Source: an uncultured Croceitalea sp. (GTDB lineage Bacteria > Bacteroidota > Bacteroidia > Flavobacteriales > Flavobacteriaceae). Taken from it: a stretch of 64,000 nt of DNA. The position numbers were made by a program, and so were the translations under genes. Below, piece by piece: positions 37,021-45,462 of this stretch; position 1 is the first letter of the stretch; each line of letters begins with the position of its first letter. The notes under the pieces were generated by a model, which searched no databases, was not told where the DNA came from, and worked only from the letters and a program-made list of their open reading frames with translations. Location: contig CANNDD010000001.1 in NCBI GenBank assembly GCA_947503285.1, positions 744,001 to 808,000 of the forward strand, given 5' to 3'.

Positions 37021-37857
37021 ATGTCTAGATTTCTTTTAATTATTGTATTGGTTTTTTCCTTTAAAGGAAGTTCCCAAAGTTTGGATTCCATACCCAAACA
37101 GGATACCAGATGGCAAATGTTCACCTACGACGTGGGTACCATGTTTACAGCTGTTGGTCATTCGTATACCCGACCGTTACATTGGGGAAGCAAACAATGG
37201 TCCCAATTTGGATTAGTGGCCGGTGGTACCGGATTGTTCTATCTCTTCGATGAAGATTCGTCCCGTTTTTTCAGGAATAGGCAAGAGGACGTCCCTTCGT
37301 TTATTAGGGAGTATGGGGAGTTCTATGGAAATCCTGAGAATAATTATCTTGCCACTGGTGGAGTCTACTTGGCGGGCCTTATCACCAAAAATGAAAAACT
37401 AAGGAGAACGGGCGTACTTCTTGTAGCCTCTGCAACCTCGGCCGGCTTCTTACAACAAGTCTTAAAATCAGTGGTCGGCAGGACCAGACCGGTAGCAGGA
37501 CTCGGCAAAGATACGTTTGACCCTTTCAATAGTAATAGAAATTTTCACTCCTTTCCATCGGGCCATGCCCTTTTGGCCTTCACAAACGCCTATGCCATTG
37601 GTAAGCAATTCAAGAATCCTTGGGTGAAGGGGGGCATATATCTTCTTGGGGCCATACCCGGTATTTCAAGGGTCTGGGACGGACAACATTGGCTAAGTGA
37701 CGTAATTTTTGCCTATGCCCTAAGTATTGCCACGGTCGAATCCATAGACCGGTATTTGGATAAAAAATATGCGGAAAAGTACAATGCCCAACAAAAAGAG
37801 GTCAGCTGGAACCTTAATTTTGGAATCAATACCGTAGGTGTCACGGCACGATTCTAA
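37021..37857 (+). CDS. PAP2 family phosphatase, exported or membrane-bound
   Basis: 278 residues. The signal peptide ends near residue 19 (FKGSSQ). All three PAP2 active-site motifs are present: KSVVGRTRP, FPSGHALLAF and SRVWDGQHWLSD. It carries several hydrophobic helices. It may dephosphorylate undecaprenyl diphosphate or lipid phosphates in the periplasm; substrate not visible. Confidence 0.9.
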   Translation: MSRFLLIIVLVFSFKGSSQSLDSIPKQDTRWQMFTYDVGTMFTAVGHSYTRPLHWGSKQWSQFGLVAGGTGLFYLFDEDSSRFFRNRQEDVPSFIREYGEFYGNPENNYLATGGVYLAGLITKNEKLRRTGVLLVASATSAGFLQQVLKSVVGRTRPVAGLGKDTFDPFNSNRNFHSFPSGHALLAFTNAYAIGKQFKNPWVKGGIYLLGAIPGISRVWDGQHWLSDVIFAYALSIATVESIDRYLDKKYAEKYNAQQKEVSWNLNFGINTVGVTARF

Positions 37858-37927
37858 ATACCACAAGGCATCTTAAGGATATTACCTTCTTCATTTCGTA
37901 CCTTTACGATTGAAAAATTGTATCCGT

Positions 37928-38449
37928 ATGTTATCAAAAAAATTGGAAAAAGCGCTTAATGAGCAAATACGAATAGAAGCGGAATCTTCACAAACCTACC
38001 TTTCTATGGCCTCATGGGCCGAAGTAAAGGGTTTGGAAGGGGTTGCGGGCTTTATGTATGGCCATTCAGATGAAGAACGAATGCATATGTTGAAATTGGT
38101 CAAGTATGTCAATGAACGGGGAGGTCATGCGATAGTATCGGATCTAAAAGCTCCAGAGACGGAATTTGGAACCCTACCCAAAATGCTACAAAAATTGTAT
38201 GACCATGAAGTCTTTGTTTCGCAGAGCATCAATGAATTGGTGCATGTAACCCTTGAGGAAAAAGATTATGCGACCCATAACTTTTTGCAATGGTACGTTG
38301 CCGAACAATTGGAAGAAGAGGCTTTGGCCAGAACGGTATTGGATAAGATAAACCTTATCGGCAATGATAAAGGCGGATTGTATCTTTTTGATAGGGATAT
38401 TCAACAACTTACCGTCGAGAGCGCCGCTTCTGAAACCATGGGCGAATAA
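37928..38449 (+). CDS. Ferritin
   Basis: 173 residues of four-helix ferritin from ATG 37928; the frame also opens at TTG 37910. Ferroxidase ligands are visible in NEQIRIEAESSQTYLSMASW (helix A), EERMH (helix B) and EQLEEEALARTV (helix D). It stores iron as ferric mineral in 24-mers. A 53-residue Cys/Lys-rich gene lies 65 bp downstream on the same strand with its own promoter-like box. Confidence 0.94.
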   Translation: MLSKKLEKALNEQIRIEAESSQTYLSMASWAEVKGLEGVAGFMYGHSDEERMHMLKLVKYVNERGGHAIVSDLKAPETEFGTLPKMLQKLYDHEVFVSQSINELVHVTLEEKDYATHNFLQWYVAEQLEEEALARTVLDKINLIGNDKGGLYLFDRDIQQLTVESAASETMGE

Positions 38450-38488
38450 TTTAACAATTAATCTTATTTAGATTAATTTAAAATAATA

Positions 38489-38496
38489 TATTTTTG
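38489..38496 (+). promoter_or_regulatory. -7 promoter box of the small Cys/Lys-rich gene
   Basis: TATTTTTG matches TAnnTTTG and lies 18 bp before the ATG of the 53-residue gene. A -33 TTG is not seen at the normal distance. It suggests expression separate from ferritin. Confidence 0.4.
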
Positions 38497-38514
38497 TCTT
38501 AATCTTCATGAAAG

Positions 38515-38676
38515 ATGGGCAAAAAGAAAAAAGATTCGGACAAAAAGAAAAAGGCAAAATTAAAAGAGCTTGTTCCAAAAGGTTGTAAGACCAAATGCTG
38601 CAAAAAGTATAAAAAAGGAGAACAAAAGCGCTGTAAACGTTGCCCATGTTACGACTTATTGCAAAAAGTCGCTTAA
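38515..38676 (+). CDS. Tiny Cys/Lys-rich protein (53 residues), putative metal-binding
   Basis: An ATG-initiated frame of 53 codons ends at TAA 38674-38676. About 40 percent of residues are Lys or Arg. Six cysteines sit in three pairs: C-x3-C-C in residues 24-29 (KGCKTKCCKKYKKGEQ) and C-x2-C-x-C in residues 40-45 (CKRCPC). The pattern suggests a compact zinc or iron knuckle that also binds nucleic acid or acidic partners. It is followed by a strong terminator at 38689, confirming an expressed unit. It lies next to ferritin, so a metal link is possible but unproven. Confidence 0.65.
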   Translation: MGKKKKDSDKKKKAKLKELVPKGCKTKCCKKYKKGEQKRCKRCPCYDLLQKVA

Positions 38677-38688
38677 AGAGATAGTATA

Positions 38689-38718
38689 AAGCCTCAATCC
38701 CTGATTTGGGGCTTTTTT
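38689..38718. terminator. Rho-independent terminator after the Cys/Lys-rich gene
   Basis: AAGCCTCAA (38689-38697) pairs with TTGGGGCTT (38706-38714), with one G-U pair, around an 8-nt loop, followed by TTTT. It overlaps the stop of the convergent gene at 38694 and may work in both directions. Confidence 0.75.
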
Positions 38719-39092
38719 GTTTTGAAAGCGTACGTTGTTTCTAAGGCGTGAATGGAATAAAAGGCCGCCTTTTTCACATAGGCCTCCCCATGCCCACAAC
38801 TGGCATCACATTCTTTTTGATGTAATCGATAAGCCATTCGTTTTCCCTTTAAGTAAACTTGATAGGCCTTGGGGTTTTCTTTACCCAATAAATTCTCAAA
38901 GTCGTTTTGATCTTGCCAAAAATCTTCTTGGTCTTCCAAATTTACAAAGATGAGCTGTTGCTCGTGCAAGGCATCACGTTTTGCCAAATCAGTATAAAAC
39001 ACCTGCATAACATTGGTCGTACTTTCTTGACTAAACCCTAAGCAAGGAATTAGCATTACCAACCAACAGATATGTAATAAATAGCGCTTCAT
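38694..39092 (-). CDS. Small exported hypothetical protein
   Basis: 132 residues. The signal peptide ends near residue 20 (MLIPCLGFSQ). The mature domain is helical and charged (LEDQEDFWQDQNDFENLLG), with a Cys/His cluster KECDASCGHGE near residue 103 that could bind metal. No family recognised. The promoter faces the long gap before recQ. Confidence 0.6.
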   Translation of the reverse strand: MKRYLLHICWLVMLIPCLGFSQESTTNVMQVFYTDLAKRDALHEQQLIFVNLEDQEDFWQDQNDFENLLGKENPKAYQVYLKGKRMAYRLHQKECDASCGHGEAYVKKAAFYSIHALETTYAFKTKKPQIRD

Positions 39093-39460
39093 TTCAATAA
39101 CTACGTAATATTTGACGACTTCAGTTGTTAAATGTTACCCGTTTTACCTTAAGTTATTGTTAATACTTCAATCCAAAAAAGAAATAAGATAAACTGAAGT
39201 GTTTTTACGTTTTTCTTCCATTGGGATACTGGGAGTAGCACGTTACTTATTTTTCACTATTACATCAAAATGTCAGGTCAAGCGGTAGATTTCCCATTCA
39301 TATCATCGATAATAAAATATACCTAAACTTAGCCCAATGGCGCTGTCTAAATTTATTCGGGCCATTAAAGGATTGCGAAACATTCGTTTTCATTGTATCG
39401 CAAAGAATCACTCAAAATGACCCGTTGAACAAAAGCAATAACTTCATAATGCACCACAGG
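39093..39460. other. 368-bp intergenic gap with degenerate repeat fragments
   Basis: Between two minus-strand genes. TGTCAGGTCAAGCGG at 39271 is a worn copy of the CGCAGTCGA palindrome arm. The stretch 39371-39422 (ATTGCGAAACATTC...AGAATCACTCAAAATGAC) resembles the ATTTC/GTCATTT half-units. No small gene or RNA was recognised. Confidence 0.4.
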
Positions 39461-41548
39461 TTAGGTATCCAATAAATACAGGCCAATTTTAATCTTCCAG
39501 TATGGCATTTTCCCCTCAAAATATTCAAAATAGCTTTTTAAGCTATCCGCCTGCGTCAAATCTTCTTTGGCATCCGCGATTTCATCAAATTCCGCTCCTG
39601 TTAAAAACTGATGTAGGTCCACGTGCTTCCCTTCAACATTGGCCTTTACCAAATGACCATAAATGGTATTCTCAGAAAGGTTTCGTGTTACTGCAATGTC
39701 TTGTATGGATAGGCCCTCTTTAAATAATTGAAGCGAGCGAAGGTGTGTGGCAACCTTCGTTTTTTTGGACTCTGTATAGGATGCAATTTCATTTAAAAAG
39801 ACTGCTGCGTATTTTTCAAGTTTCGCCTGTCCAACACCGGAAATCCCCATAAATTCAGTCTCGTTTTTAGGAAGCTTGGCCTCCATATCCTTTAAACTGG
39901 CATCACCAAAAACCACGTAGGCCGGTACACCTTCCGAAGTAGCTATTTCATGTCGCAGCAACCGTAATTTTTCAAAAAGTCCCGATTTTTTTGATTTGGA
40001 CTTTGTAATTCTCTTTGCTTCAAACTTCTCTTTTTGCAGTACCGCTAGTTGAATCTTTTTGTTTGAAAACAATACCTCTTTAGCCAAGGGTGTCAAGCCC
40101 AATCTGGCGCCTTCTTTAAAATTGATATCAAGAATCCCCTGGTTGAGTAGTTGTATGGCATACTGCTGCAAATCTTGCCAAGAAACATCCTTCACGGCAC
40201 CATACGTTTTTATTTGTTGATAGCCTTTTTCAATAACTTGGGCATTTTGCGCCCCTCTGAGCACGTCGATTACCATGCCCATTGGCTCCTTCTCTTTTAA
40301 ACGGGCCACTGCCGAACAGATTTTCTGCGCCAACACGGTGGCATCAAAATAAGTAGGTGGACGGTCACAGATGTCACAGTTGCCACAACCCTGGCTTACA
40401 TGTTCGCCAAAATAATTTAAAAGGGCAATTCGTCGGCAACTCAATGCTTCTGCAAATTGTTGCATGCGCTCCAGTTTGGCATACTCCACCTCTGCATTTT
40501 CACTTTGTGAAATAAATCGTCGTAATTGTGCCACATCACCAAAACTGTAAAAAAGTAACGCATGTGCGGGTAGACCGTCACGACCGCCGCGTCCAACTTC
40601 TTGATAGTAACCCTCTATATTTTTTGGTAGGTTATAGTGAATGACCCAACGCACATTACTCTTGTCTATGCCCATACCAAAAGCAATCGTAGCAACCACG
40701 ATCGGGACCTTGTCGGTAATAAAATCTTCTTGGGCCTTATGACGCTTTTCGGCCGACATTCCGGCATGGTATGCGCTGGCCTTAAAGCCCGCCTTTACCA
40801 GTTTTTCCGCTATGGCCTCAGTACTTTTTCTGCTTAGACAATAAATAATTCCGCTTTCATGAGGGCGCCCTTCCAAAAATTCCAAGATATGCTTAATCCG
40901 ATCTTGGGCCGGCTGCACCGCTAAATGTAAATTTGGCCGGTTAAAGGAAGCTAGATGTTGTGCCGCATTTGAAATATGTAGTTGTTCAACGATGTCTTGT
41001 TGCGTAGTTTTATCGGCCGTTGCCGTAAGTGCTATTACGGGAACCTCGGGAAACCTATCCTTTAAATTTCCCAATTGGGTATAGGCAGGTCTAAAATCAT
41101 GCCCCCATGAAGAGATACAATGTGCCTCATCGATAGCGAAAAGACTTATGGTCATTCGTGCAAATAGATTTTGAACAAACCCCAAGCTTTCCGGTGCCAC
41201 ATAAAAAAGCTTTAGCCTTCCCTCTCGAAGCTGGTCAAAAATGGCTTCTTGTTGTTCTGACGATTGCGTACTGTAATAGTAGGCAGCGGCAATACCATTC
41301 GCCTGCAACACATCAACTTGATCTTTCATTAATGCAATTAGGGGCGAAATAACAATTGCGGTCCCTTCTAGGGCCAAGGCGGTCAATTGATAACATAATG
41401 ATTTTCCGCCTCCGGTCGGCATAATGGCCAACACATCTCTTTTGGCCAATACATCTTCAATGATAGCCAGCTGATTGGGTTTAAAGGAGCTGTACCCAAA
41501 GTGGGTTTTCAATAGTGAATTCAACTTATTTTCCATAGTGGATATCAT
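39461..41548 (-). CDS. recQ: ATP-dependent DNA helicase RecQ
   Basis: 695 residues (ATG 41548; a second ATG at 41536 is possible). Walker A GGGKS is at 46-50, DEAH with the aromatic loop [11 protein letters not shown], motif VI GRGGRDG, a zinc-binding domain with GCGNCDIC, a winged-helix RQC domain and an HRDC domain ([14 protein letters not shown]), then a C-terminal helix-turn-helix. It unwinds 3'-5' to process recombination and fork intermediates. A four-unit tandem repeat array occupies its upstream region. Confidence 0.95.
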   Translation of the reverse strand: MISTMENKLNSLLKTHFGYSSFKPNQLAIIEDVLAKRDVLAIMPTGGGKSLCYQLTALALEGTAIVISPLIALMKDQVDVLQANGIAAAYYYSTQSSEQQEAIFDQLREGRLKLFYVAPESLGFVQNLFARMTISLFAIDEAHCISSWGHDFRPAYTQLGNLKDRFPEVPVIALTATADKTTQQDIVEQLHISNAAQHLASFNRPNLHLAVQPAQDRIKHILEFLEGRPHESGIIYCLSRKSTEAIAEKLVKAGFKASAYHAGMSAEKRHKAQEDFITDKVPIVVATIAFGMGIDKSNVRWVIHYNLPKNIEGYYQEVGRGGRDGLPAHALLFYSFGDVAQLRRFISQSENAEVEYAKLERMQQFAEALSCRRIALLNYFGEHVSQGCGNCDICDRPPTYFDATVLAQKICSAVARLKEKEPMGMVIDVLRGAQNAQVIEKGYQQIKTYGAVKDVSWQDLQQYAIQLLNQGILDINFKEGARLGLTPLAKEVLFSNKKIQLAVLQKEKFEAKRITKSKSKKSGLFEKLRLLRHEIATSEGVPAYVVFGDASLKDMEAKLPKNETEFMGISGVGQAKLEKYAAVFLNEIASYTESKKTKVATHLRSLQLFKEGLSIQDIAVTRNLSENTIYGHLVKANVEGKHVDLHQFLTGAEFDEIADAKEDLTQADSLKSYFEYFEGKMPYWKIKIGLYLLDT

Positions 41549-41581
41549 CGTTATAAAAATAGGGTTTTACTTGACAAAAGG

Positions 41582-42120
41582 GTCTTCGACTGCGCTCAGA
41601 CTGACATCTCGTTGCTGTCTTTTGCAGAGCAATCCGAATTTGATTTTTGGAGTGTTGTTTTAAAGGTTCTTATAACATGACGATATCAAGTTTTTGACAA
41701 CAAAGTCTTCGACTGCGCTCAGACTGACATTTCATTAAAACACTTGGGAAACAATCAGCATTTAACTTTTGGGATATCGTTTTAAAGATTATACCATGAC
41801 GGTATCAATTTTCGACCAACAACGTCTTCGACTGCGCTCAGACTGACATCTCGTTGCTGTTTTTAAAGAATAATCCGTATTTGATTTTTGGATATCGTTT
41901 TAAAGACTTCTTCACTGCAACGGTATTAAACAACGACGTCTTTGACTGCGCTCGGACTGACATTTCGTTTTTGCCTTTTACAGAACAATTGGTAGTACAG
42001 CTTTGCATATGGGTCGTACAAGTTGACGTATCAGAGCCATACAAAACCAATATCAAAAATACCTTCGACTGGGCTGGTCGAGAGTTTTACGTGCTATCAT
42101 CCTGAGCGCAGTCGAAGGCT
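41582..42120. repeat. Tandem array of four 114-123 bp units plus terminal inverted palindrome
   Basis: The 26-bp unit head GTCTTCGACTGCGCTCAGAC plus TGACAT recurs at 41582, 41705, 41824 (identical over 26 bp) and 41938 (two changes), giving periods of 123, 119 and 114 bp. Unit bodies are alignable but diverged: units 1-3 share a TTTTTGGATATCGTTTTAAAG-like block and a TGACGGTATCAA-like block. At the ssb end CCTTCGACT (42062-42070) and AGTCGAAGG (42110-42118) close the array as a palindrome. It occupies essentially the whole ssb-recQ gap. Confidence 0.85.
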
Positions 42121-42130
42121 TTGAATGCGC

Positions 42131-42463
42131 TTATTTTCCTAACATCAACAGTTCATTACATCGAACCTCGGTAATGTATCTTTTTTCGCCTTCTTTGGTC
42201 TCATAGGACCGATGGGTCAGTTTTCCTTCAACAGCAACTTGTTTTCCTTTGGTCAAATAGTTTTCTACGATTTCTGCGGTCTTACCCCAGGCCACTACAT
42301 TGTGCCATTGTACATCTTCCACTTTTTCGCCTTGGGCATTTTTATAATTCTCACTGGTTGCAATTGAAAATTTTGCCAATTTGTTACCATTGTCCATGGT
42401 TACTACTTCTGGGTCTTGCCCTAGGTTACCAATCAACTGTACTTTGTTTTTTAATGCGTTCAT
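42131..42463 (-). CDS. ssb: Single-stranded DNA-binding protein (short form)
   Basis: A 110-residue OB-fold SSB (NKVQLIGNLGQDPEVVTMDN at the start, then QWHNVVAWGKTAEIVENYL). It ends right after the OB fold with NELLMLGK and lacks the acidic C-terminal tip that recruits partner proteins in longer SSBs. Short SSBs of this kind are common in Bacteroidota, which often carry a second full-length SSB. recQ follows on the same strand after the repeat array. Confidence 0.93.
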   Translation of the reverse strand: MNALKNKVQLIGNLGQDPEVVTMDNGNKLAKFSIATSENYKNAQGEKVEDVQWHNVVAWGKTAEIVENYLTKGKQVAVEGKLTHRSYETKEGEKRYITEVRCNELLMLGK

Positions 42464-42575
42464 CTTTCTAATTTTTATGGATTAACAGTTAATACTATCG
42501 AACCACCATGATTCGACAGGGCAAACTTATAAGCAGCTCTCACAAAGATTCGGTTGGGAATTGTTTATTTTCGTT

Positions 42576-42589
42576 TACAAACGTTTGTA
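42576..42589. promoter_or_regulatory. Perfect 14-bp palindrome upstream of ssb, possible operator
   Basis: TACAAACGTTTGTA is fully self-complementary and is followed by a partial repeat, GTCGTTTG. It lies about 113 bp upstream of the ssb start. Palindromes of this form are typical operators for LacI-type or similar dimeric regulators; the binder is unknown. Confidence 0.35.
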
Positions 42590-42835
42590 GTCGTTTGAAA
42601 ACATATGATTCTTGTAGCCCAAGGGGAACTATATACGTCATGAGACAGGAATAAAAAGTTTTGTCGTGATATACCTATGAGGTACTTTTTTGGGAATCAC
42701 CCCTAAGAGGTTAAACCTCTACTAATTCAGCAGTTCAGGGCAATATAAGGAACTATCCTATTTTCAACGAACGTTATAGTACTATTTCCAATTCTAAGCT
42801 AACATTGGTCAGTTACCGTCATTTTTCTTTGGTAC

Positions 42836-42937
42836 TTATACTTTTAATACATCGCCTAGCGTTTGGTAGATCTTGAGCTTCTTTTCGTACGCTTTGGAAC
42901 GTTCTTTTATTTTCTTTATTGACTTTTCTTTGGTCAT
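42836..42937 (-). CDS. Possible micro-protein (33 residues)
   Basis: ATG at 42937 opens a 33-codon minus-strand frame for a Lys-rich, probably helical peptide (MTKEKSIKKIKERSKAYEKK at its start). A weak box CAGCTTTG lies 10-20 bp upstream. Nothing else supports translation. Confidence 0.3.
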   Translation of the reverse strand: MTKEKSIKKIKERSKAYEKKLKIYQTLGDVLKV

Positions 42938-43041
42938 GTTACAAAGCTGCAAAATATTTTTTCGTATAAGTCGGAAATAATTTTTAACTTTAGGAGTTCT
43001 CTTTTTTGTAAGATAAGTTTTTATTTGATTTATTTAAGCAA

Positions 43042-43049
43042 TATTTTTG
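43042..43049 (+). promoter_or_regulatory. -7 promoter box of the HEPN module
   Basis: TATTTTTG matches TAnnTTTG exactly and lies 34 bp before the first ATG. TTTG motifs lie upstream, but the closest, at 43024, gives a short 14-bp spacer. Confidence 0.45.
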
Positions 43050-43083
43050 CATTCGTTTTTGCAGAATTAACTCAAAATTGTAA

Positions 43084-43602
43084 ATGTCAGAATCTGAAGC
43101 AGTTACTGGAATAAGCTTATTTAACAGCTACTTAAAACTTCACTCTCAAGACGCTGAAACATCTAAAATTAGCGATTTATACTATCATGTAAACGTTGTT
43201 GCAGATGCATACTCGCGCGGTTATAATGATGGTGAAAAAAAAGCCAAGAAAGAGGTTATGGATTTGATAACCAAAAAGGCTAAAGAAAGATTTATTGAGA
43301 AAGCAAATCAGGTTTATCTATCATCAAAAGCAATGGTTGGCTATTTGTCTCAAAAAGATTATGGTGTCTCGAAATTTTATATAAACATCTTTCACAGAAA
43401 CCCCAAAGTAATAATTGCTGTAAAAGACTCATTGTTACTTAACGATGAATTTGTAGAACTCGCCTACGGAAAGATAAATGAAATGAAGTCGTCATTTCAC
43501 TCCTTATTTGAAAGCACATTGGATTTAAGCCTAGTAAGCTCTCAAGATTTAGATGAAGACTTATTAGCAAGAGATGGTTTCGATTATTCCGAAGCTCCCT
43601 AA
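43084..43602 (+). CDS. Hypothetical protein, first gene of a HEPN-containing pair
   Basis: 172 residues, AT-rich coding. The middle (about 45-75) is a charged helix with GYNDGEKKAKKEVMDLITKK. The C-terminal half carries alpha/beta elements (VSKFYINIFHRNPKVIIAVKDSLLL) that could form a nucleotidyltransferase-like or ferredoxin-like fold, but no catalytic motif is visible. The stop TAA abuts the ATG of the HEPN gene with no gap, so the two are translated together. By analogy with HEPN/MNT pairs it may be the antitoxin or targeting subunit. Not recognised otherwise. Confidence 0.6.
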   Translation: MSESEAVTGISLFNSYLKLHSQDAETSKISDLYYHVNVVADAYSRGYNDGEKKAKKEVMDLITKKAKERFIEKANQVYLSSKAMVGYLSQKDYGVSKFYINIFHRNPKVIIAVKDSLLLNDEFVELAYGKINEMKSSFHSLFESTLDLSLVSSQDLDEDLLARDGFDYSEAP

Positions 43603-43998
43603 ATGGCTAAGAAGAAAATTTTTGGTGAACGTAATCAAGAATTAAGCAATACTTTACTGAAAGGTAAAAAGTACTACGATTGGGTGGTTACCACAGCTTT
43701 TTATTCATCTATTCATTTTGTAGAAGATTGCGCTCTTCCGACTAAGATTATGGGAAGAGAATGCAAAGACATTTTAGACGTAAAAAGAGCTTATAAAATG
43801 GACGGCAGACATGCTGCACGAGAGAGAATGGTTTTTGACAAAATAAACGCTGCAATAGGAGCGCGTTACAAATGGCTCGATGACCACTCTAGAAATGCCA
43901 GGTACAAAACATATAAATTGCAACCCGCAGAAGCTTTAAAAGCCAAGGAATACCTTGACTACATACACAAACACTTCTATGAGGAAAAGAGTAAATAA
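43603..43998 (+). CDS. HEPN-like domain protein, possible toxin of a two-gene module
   Basis: 131 residues. The N-terminal helical part has YYDWVVTTAFYSSIHFVEDC, the DW...FYSSIH...E pattern seen in HEPN helices. RYKWLDDH and the following SRNARYKTY give an R-x6-H arrangement near residues 87-94, which fits the R-x(4-6)-H catalytic motif of HEPN ribonucleases. A homologous family often described as hypothetical carries the same SR-x-ARY ending. It is directly fused in translation to the preceding gene and sits beside a transposase remnant. RNase activity and toxicity are inferred. Confidence 0.6.
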   Translation: MAKKKIFGERNQELSNTLLKGKKYYDWVVTTAFYSSIHFVEDCALPTKIMGRECKDILDVKRAYKMDGRHAARERMVFDKINAAIGARYKWLDDHSRNARYKTYKLQPAEALKAKEYLDYIHKHFYEEKSK

Positions 43999-44021
43999 AT
44001 TATAATTGATTTATCAAATCC

Positions 44022-44237
44022 TTATAACTCTACACTCTCTGATCCTTCCAAAAACTGATGAAACCTTTGGTTTGATGTTTTAGAACGATTATTGAATCTC
44101 GCTGCATACTCATCTAAATAACGGCTAATATGCTTATCCGATACTTGATGATAAACTCCATACAAACCACGCTTTAAAACACCTCAAAAATTCTCTATGG
44201 TATTGATTGTTAAATTTCTAATTGGAAATCTATCGTA
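44022..44237 (-). pseudogene. Remnant of an IS1595-like transposase (C-terminal end)
   Basis: One minus-strand frame reads NTIENF, stop (44184-44186), GVLKRGLYGVYHQVSDKHIS, then RYLDEYAARFNNRSKTSNQR, and ends SVEL, stop. This is the conserved C-terminal signature of IS1595/ISXO2-type DDE transposases (NT-x-E-x-F ... LKRG ... HVS ... HL-x-RY-x-DE). The 5' part is missing and another stop lies at 44238. No terminal inverted repeats were found, so it is a dead fragment. Confidence 0.72.
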
Positions 44238-44260
44238 TCAATCATAACTTATTTTCAGGT

Positions 44261-44536
44261 TCAGGAGGGTTTTTTGCTGTCTCTTAAAAATGCTCTACCG
44301 CTCCTGAATATAAAATAAGCAATAAACCAACCAAAAAATTGAAAAAACCAATCAATTCTTAACTCATGCCTAATTACCGGATCAGGTTCGAGCAATTGAT
44401 AAGGTGTCCTTTTTATCAAAGGTATCAAACTTGGAATAAGAAAAATAGCAGTTGCAATACTTATCAGAATTAACGATATACCTAGTATTCTTTCTAAAAT
44501 TTTTCGGCTTTTTGACACTACTCTAAAAGTATTCAT
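44261..44536 (-). CDS. Small two-helix membrane protein, unknown
   Basis: 91 residues with two hydrophobic segments (about 19-40, SLILISIATAIFLIPSLIPL, and 64-80, WFFQFFGWFIAYFIF) and a basic C-terminus. No family recognised. It is AT-rich like the neighbouring island and separated from the dienelactone hydrolase gene by only 54 bp upstream. Confidence 0.55.
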   Translation of the reverse strand: MNTFRVVSKSRKILERILGISLILISIATAIFLIPSLIPLIKRTPYQLLEPDPVIRHELRIDWFFQFFGWFIAYFIFRSGRAFLRDSKKPS

Positions 44537-44590
44537 TTTATGTCATCTTTATATCAATTGCCAATACTGATCTAAAAGAAACCAGTCCTA

Positions 44591-45427
44591 CTAAAACACC
44601 TCCTCCAACAATTGTTGTAAACTAGCCCAGGACTTTTTATCGGCATCGGCATTGTAAGCCAGGGGCAAGCCGAATTTCTCCCCATTGGCATCTGCCTCTT
44701 TACTGGTAAAGCTGTGTTTTACACCGGGATAGGCCACGTAGTTATAATCCACATTGATGGAATCCATAGCCGTTTTAAAGGCTGTAATGGATTCTGGGCT
44801 TATAAAAGGGTCATCTGCACCATTACATACCAAAACCTTGGCCTTAAGTTGATCATTGGGCATTACGGGGAGCTGTACCCCACTGTGAAATGCCGCAACG
44901 GCATCTAAATCGGCCCCAGAATTGGCCATGGTCAACACCACACTGCCCCCAAAACAATACCCTATCGCCGCAATTTGTTCTCCATTTACGGCATCATGTG
45001 ATTTTAATAGGGCCATAGCTGCATTAAAACGGGCCGTGGCTTCGGGTAGGTTGCCCATCACGCTCATGGCAAACTTTCCGGCATCGTCAGGATGATCGGC
45101 TTGTTTACCGTCACCGTACATGTCTACGGCCAATGCGGTGTACCCGAGCTCAGCGAGCATATCGGCCCGTTGACGGACGTAATCATTATGCCCCCACCAT
45201 TCATGTACGATCAAAACACCTGGTCGTTTTGCATCGGCATTTGCATCATAGGCGATATAACCCTTGAGGTTGGTCGAATCCGTAGCATAGGTGACCTCTT
45301 CCCCTTTTACCTTTACGGGAAGGTTTTCCGATATATTCTCGGATTCAGTGTTTTTTTCTGTTTTTGATTTACAGGATGCCAAGCCAATCAACGCTGCAAG
45401 AAGTACTAGAATAGGAAATTTTTTCAT
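44591..45427 (-). CDS. Dienelactone hydrolase family lipoprotein
   Basis: 278 residues. A lipobox signal peptide ends at LASC (Cys19). The alpha/beta-hydrolase domain of the DLH family has IGYCFGGSVVL (nucleophile Cys), GADDPFISPE (Asp) and PGVKHSFTS (His), the complete C-D-H triad. VLIVHEWWGHNDYVRQRADM is also typical. It is probably anchored in the outer or inner membrane facing the periplasm. Substrate unknown. Confidence 0.88.
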   Translation of the reverse strand: MKKFPILVLLAALIGLASCKSKTEKNTESENISENLPVKVKGEEVTYATDSTNLKGYIAYDANADAKRPGVLIVHEWWGHNDYVRQRADMLAELGYTALAVDMYGDGKQADHPDDAGKFAMSVMGNLPEATARFNAAMALLKSHDAVNGEQIAAIGYCFGGSVVLTMANSGADLDAVAAFHSGVQLPVMPNDQLKAKVLVCNGADDPFISPESITAFKTAMDSINVDYNYVAYPGVKHSFTSKEADANGEKFGLPLAYNADADKKSWASLQQLLEEVF

Positions 45428-45462
45428 TGAAGTAGTATTTAGGTCTATTTAAAGATAAGCAA

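Larger units (their letters stand above)
42464..43083. other. 620-bp AT-rich intergenic region before the HEPN module
   Basis: Besides the 14-bp palindrome at 42576, the small reading frame at 42836 and the promoter box at 43042, it contains the short hairpin AGAGGTTAAACCTCT near 42715. No tRNA or known RNA was recognised. It marks the boundary between the core recQ/ssb region and the AT-rich island. Confidence 0.4.

Noticed and set aside
41854-42105. Open frames across the recQ-ssb array (for example 83 codons on the plus strand)
   Set aside because: They run through tandem repeat DNA, change between units and have no conserved coding signal.
41582-42120. Repeat array considered as a CRISPR array
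   Set aside because: Repeat heads are spaced 114-123 bp apart, the bodies between them are related to each other rather than unique spacers, and no cas gene is near.
42600-42800. Possible tRNA or small RNA in the gap before the HEPN pair
   Set aside because: No cloverleaf or anticodon arm could be formed; only a short palindrome AGAGGTTAAACCTCT was found.
44261-44536. Small membrane protein as antitoxin or passenger of the IS1595-like element
   Set aside because: The remnant lacks terminal repeats and the protein has no similarity to known passengers, so a link is not supported.
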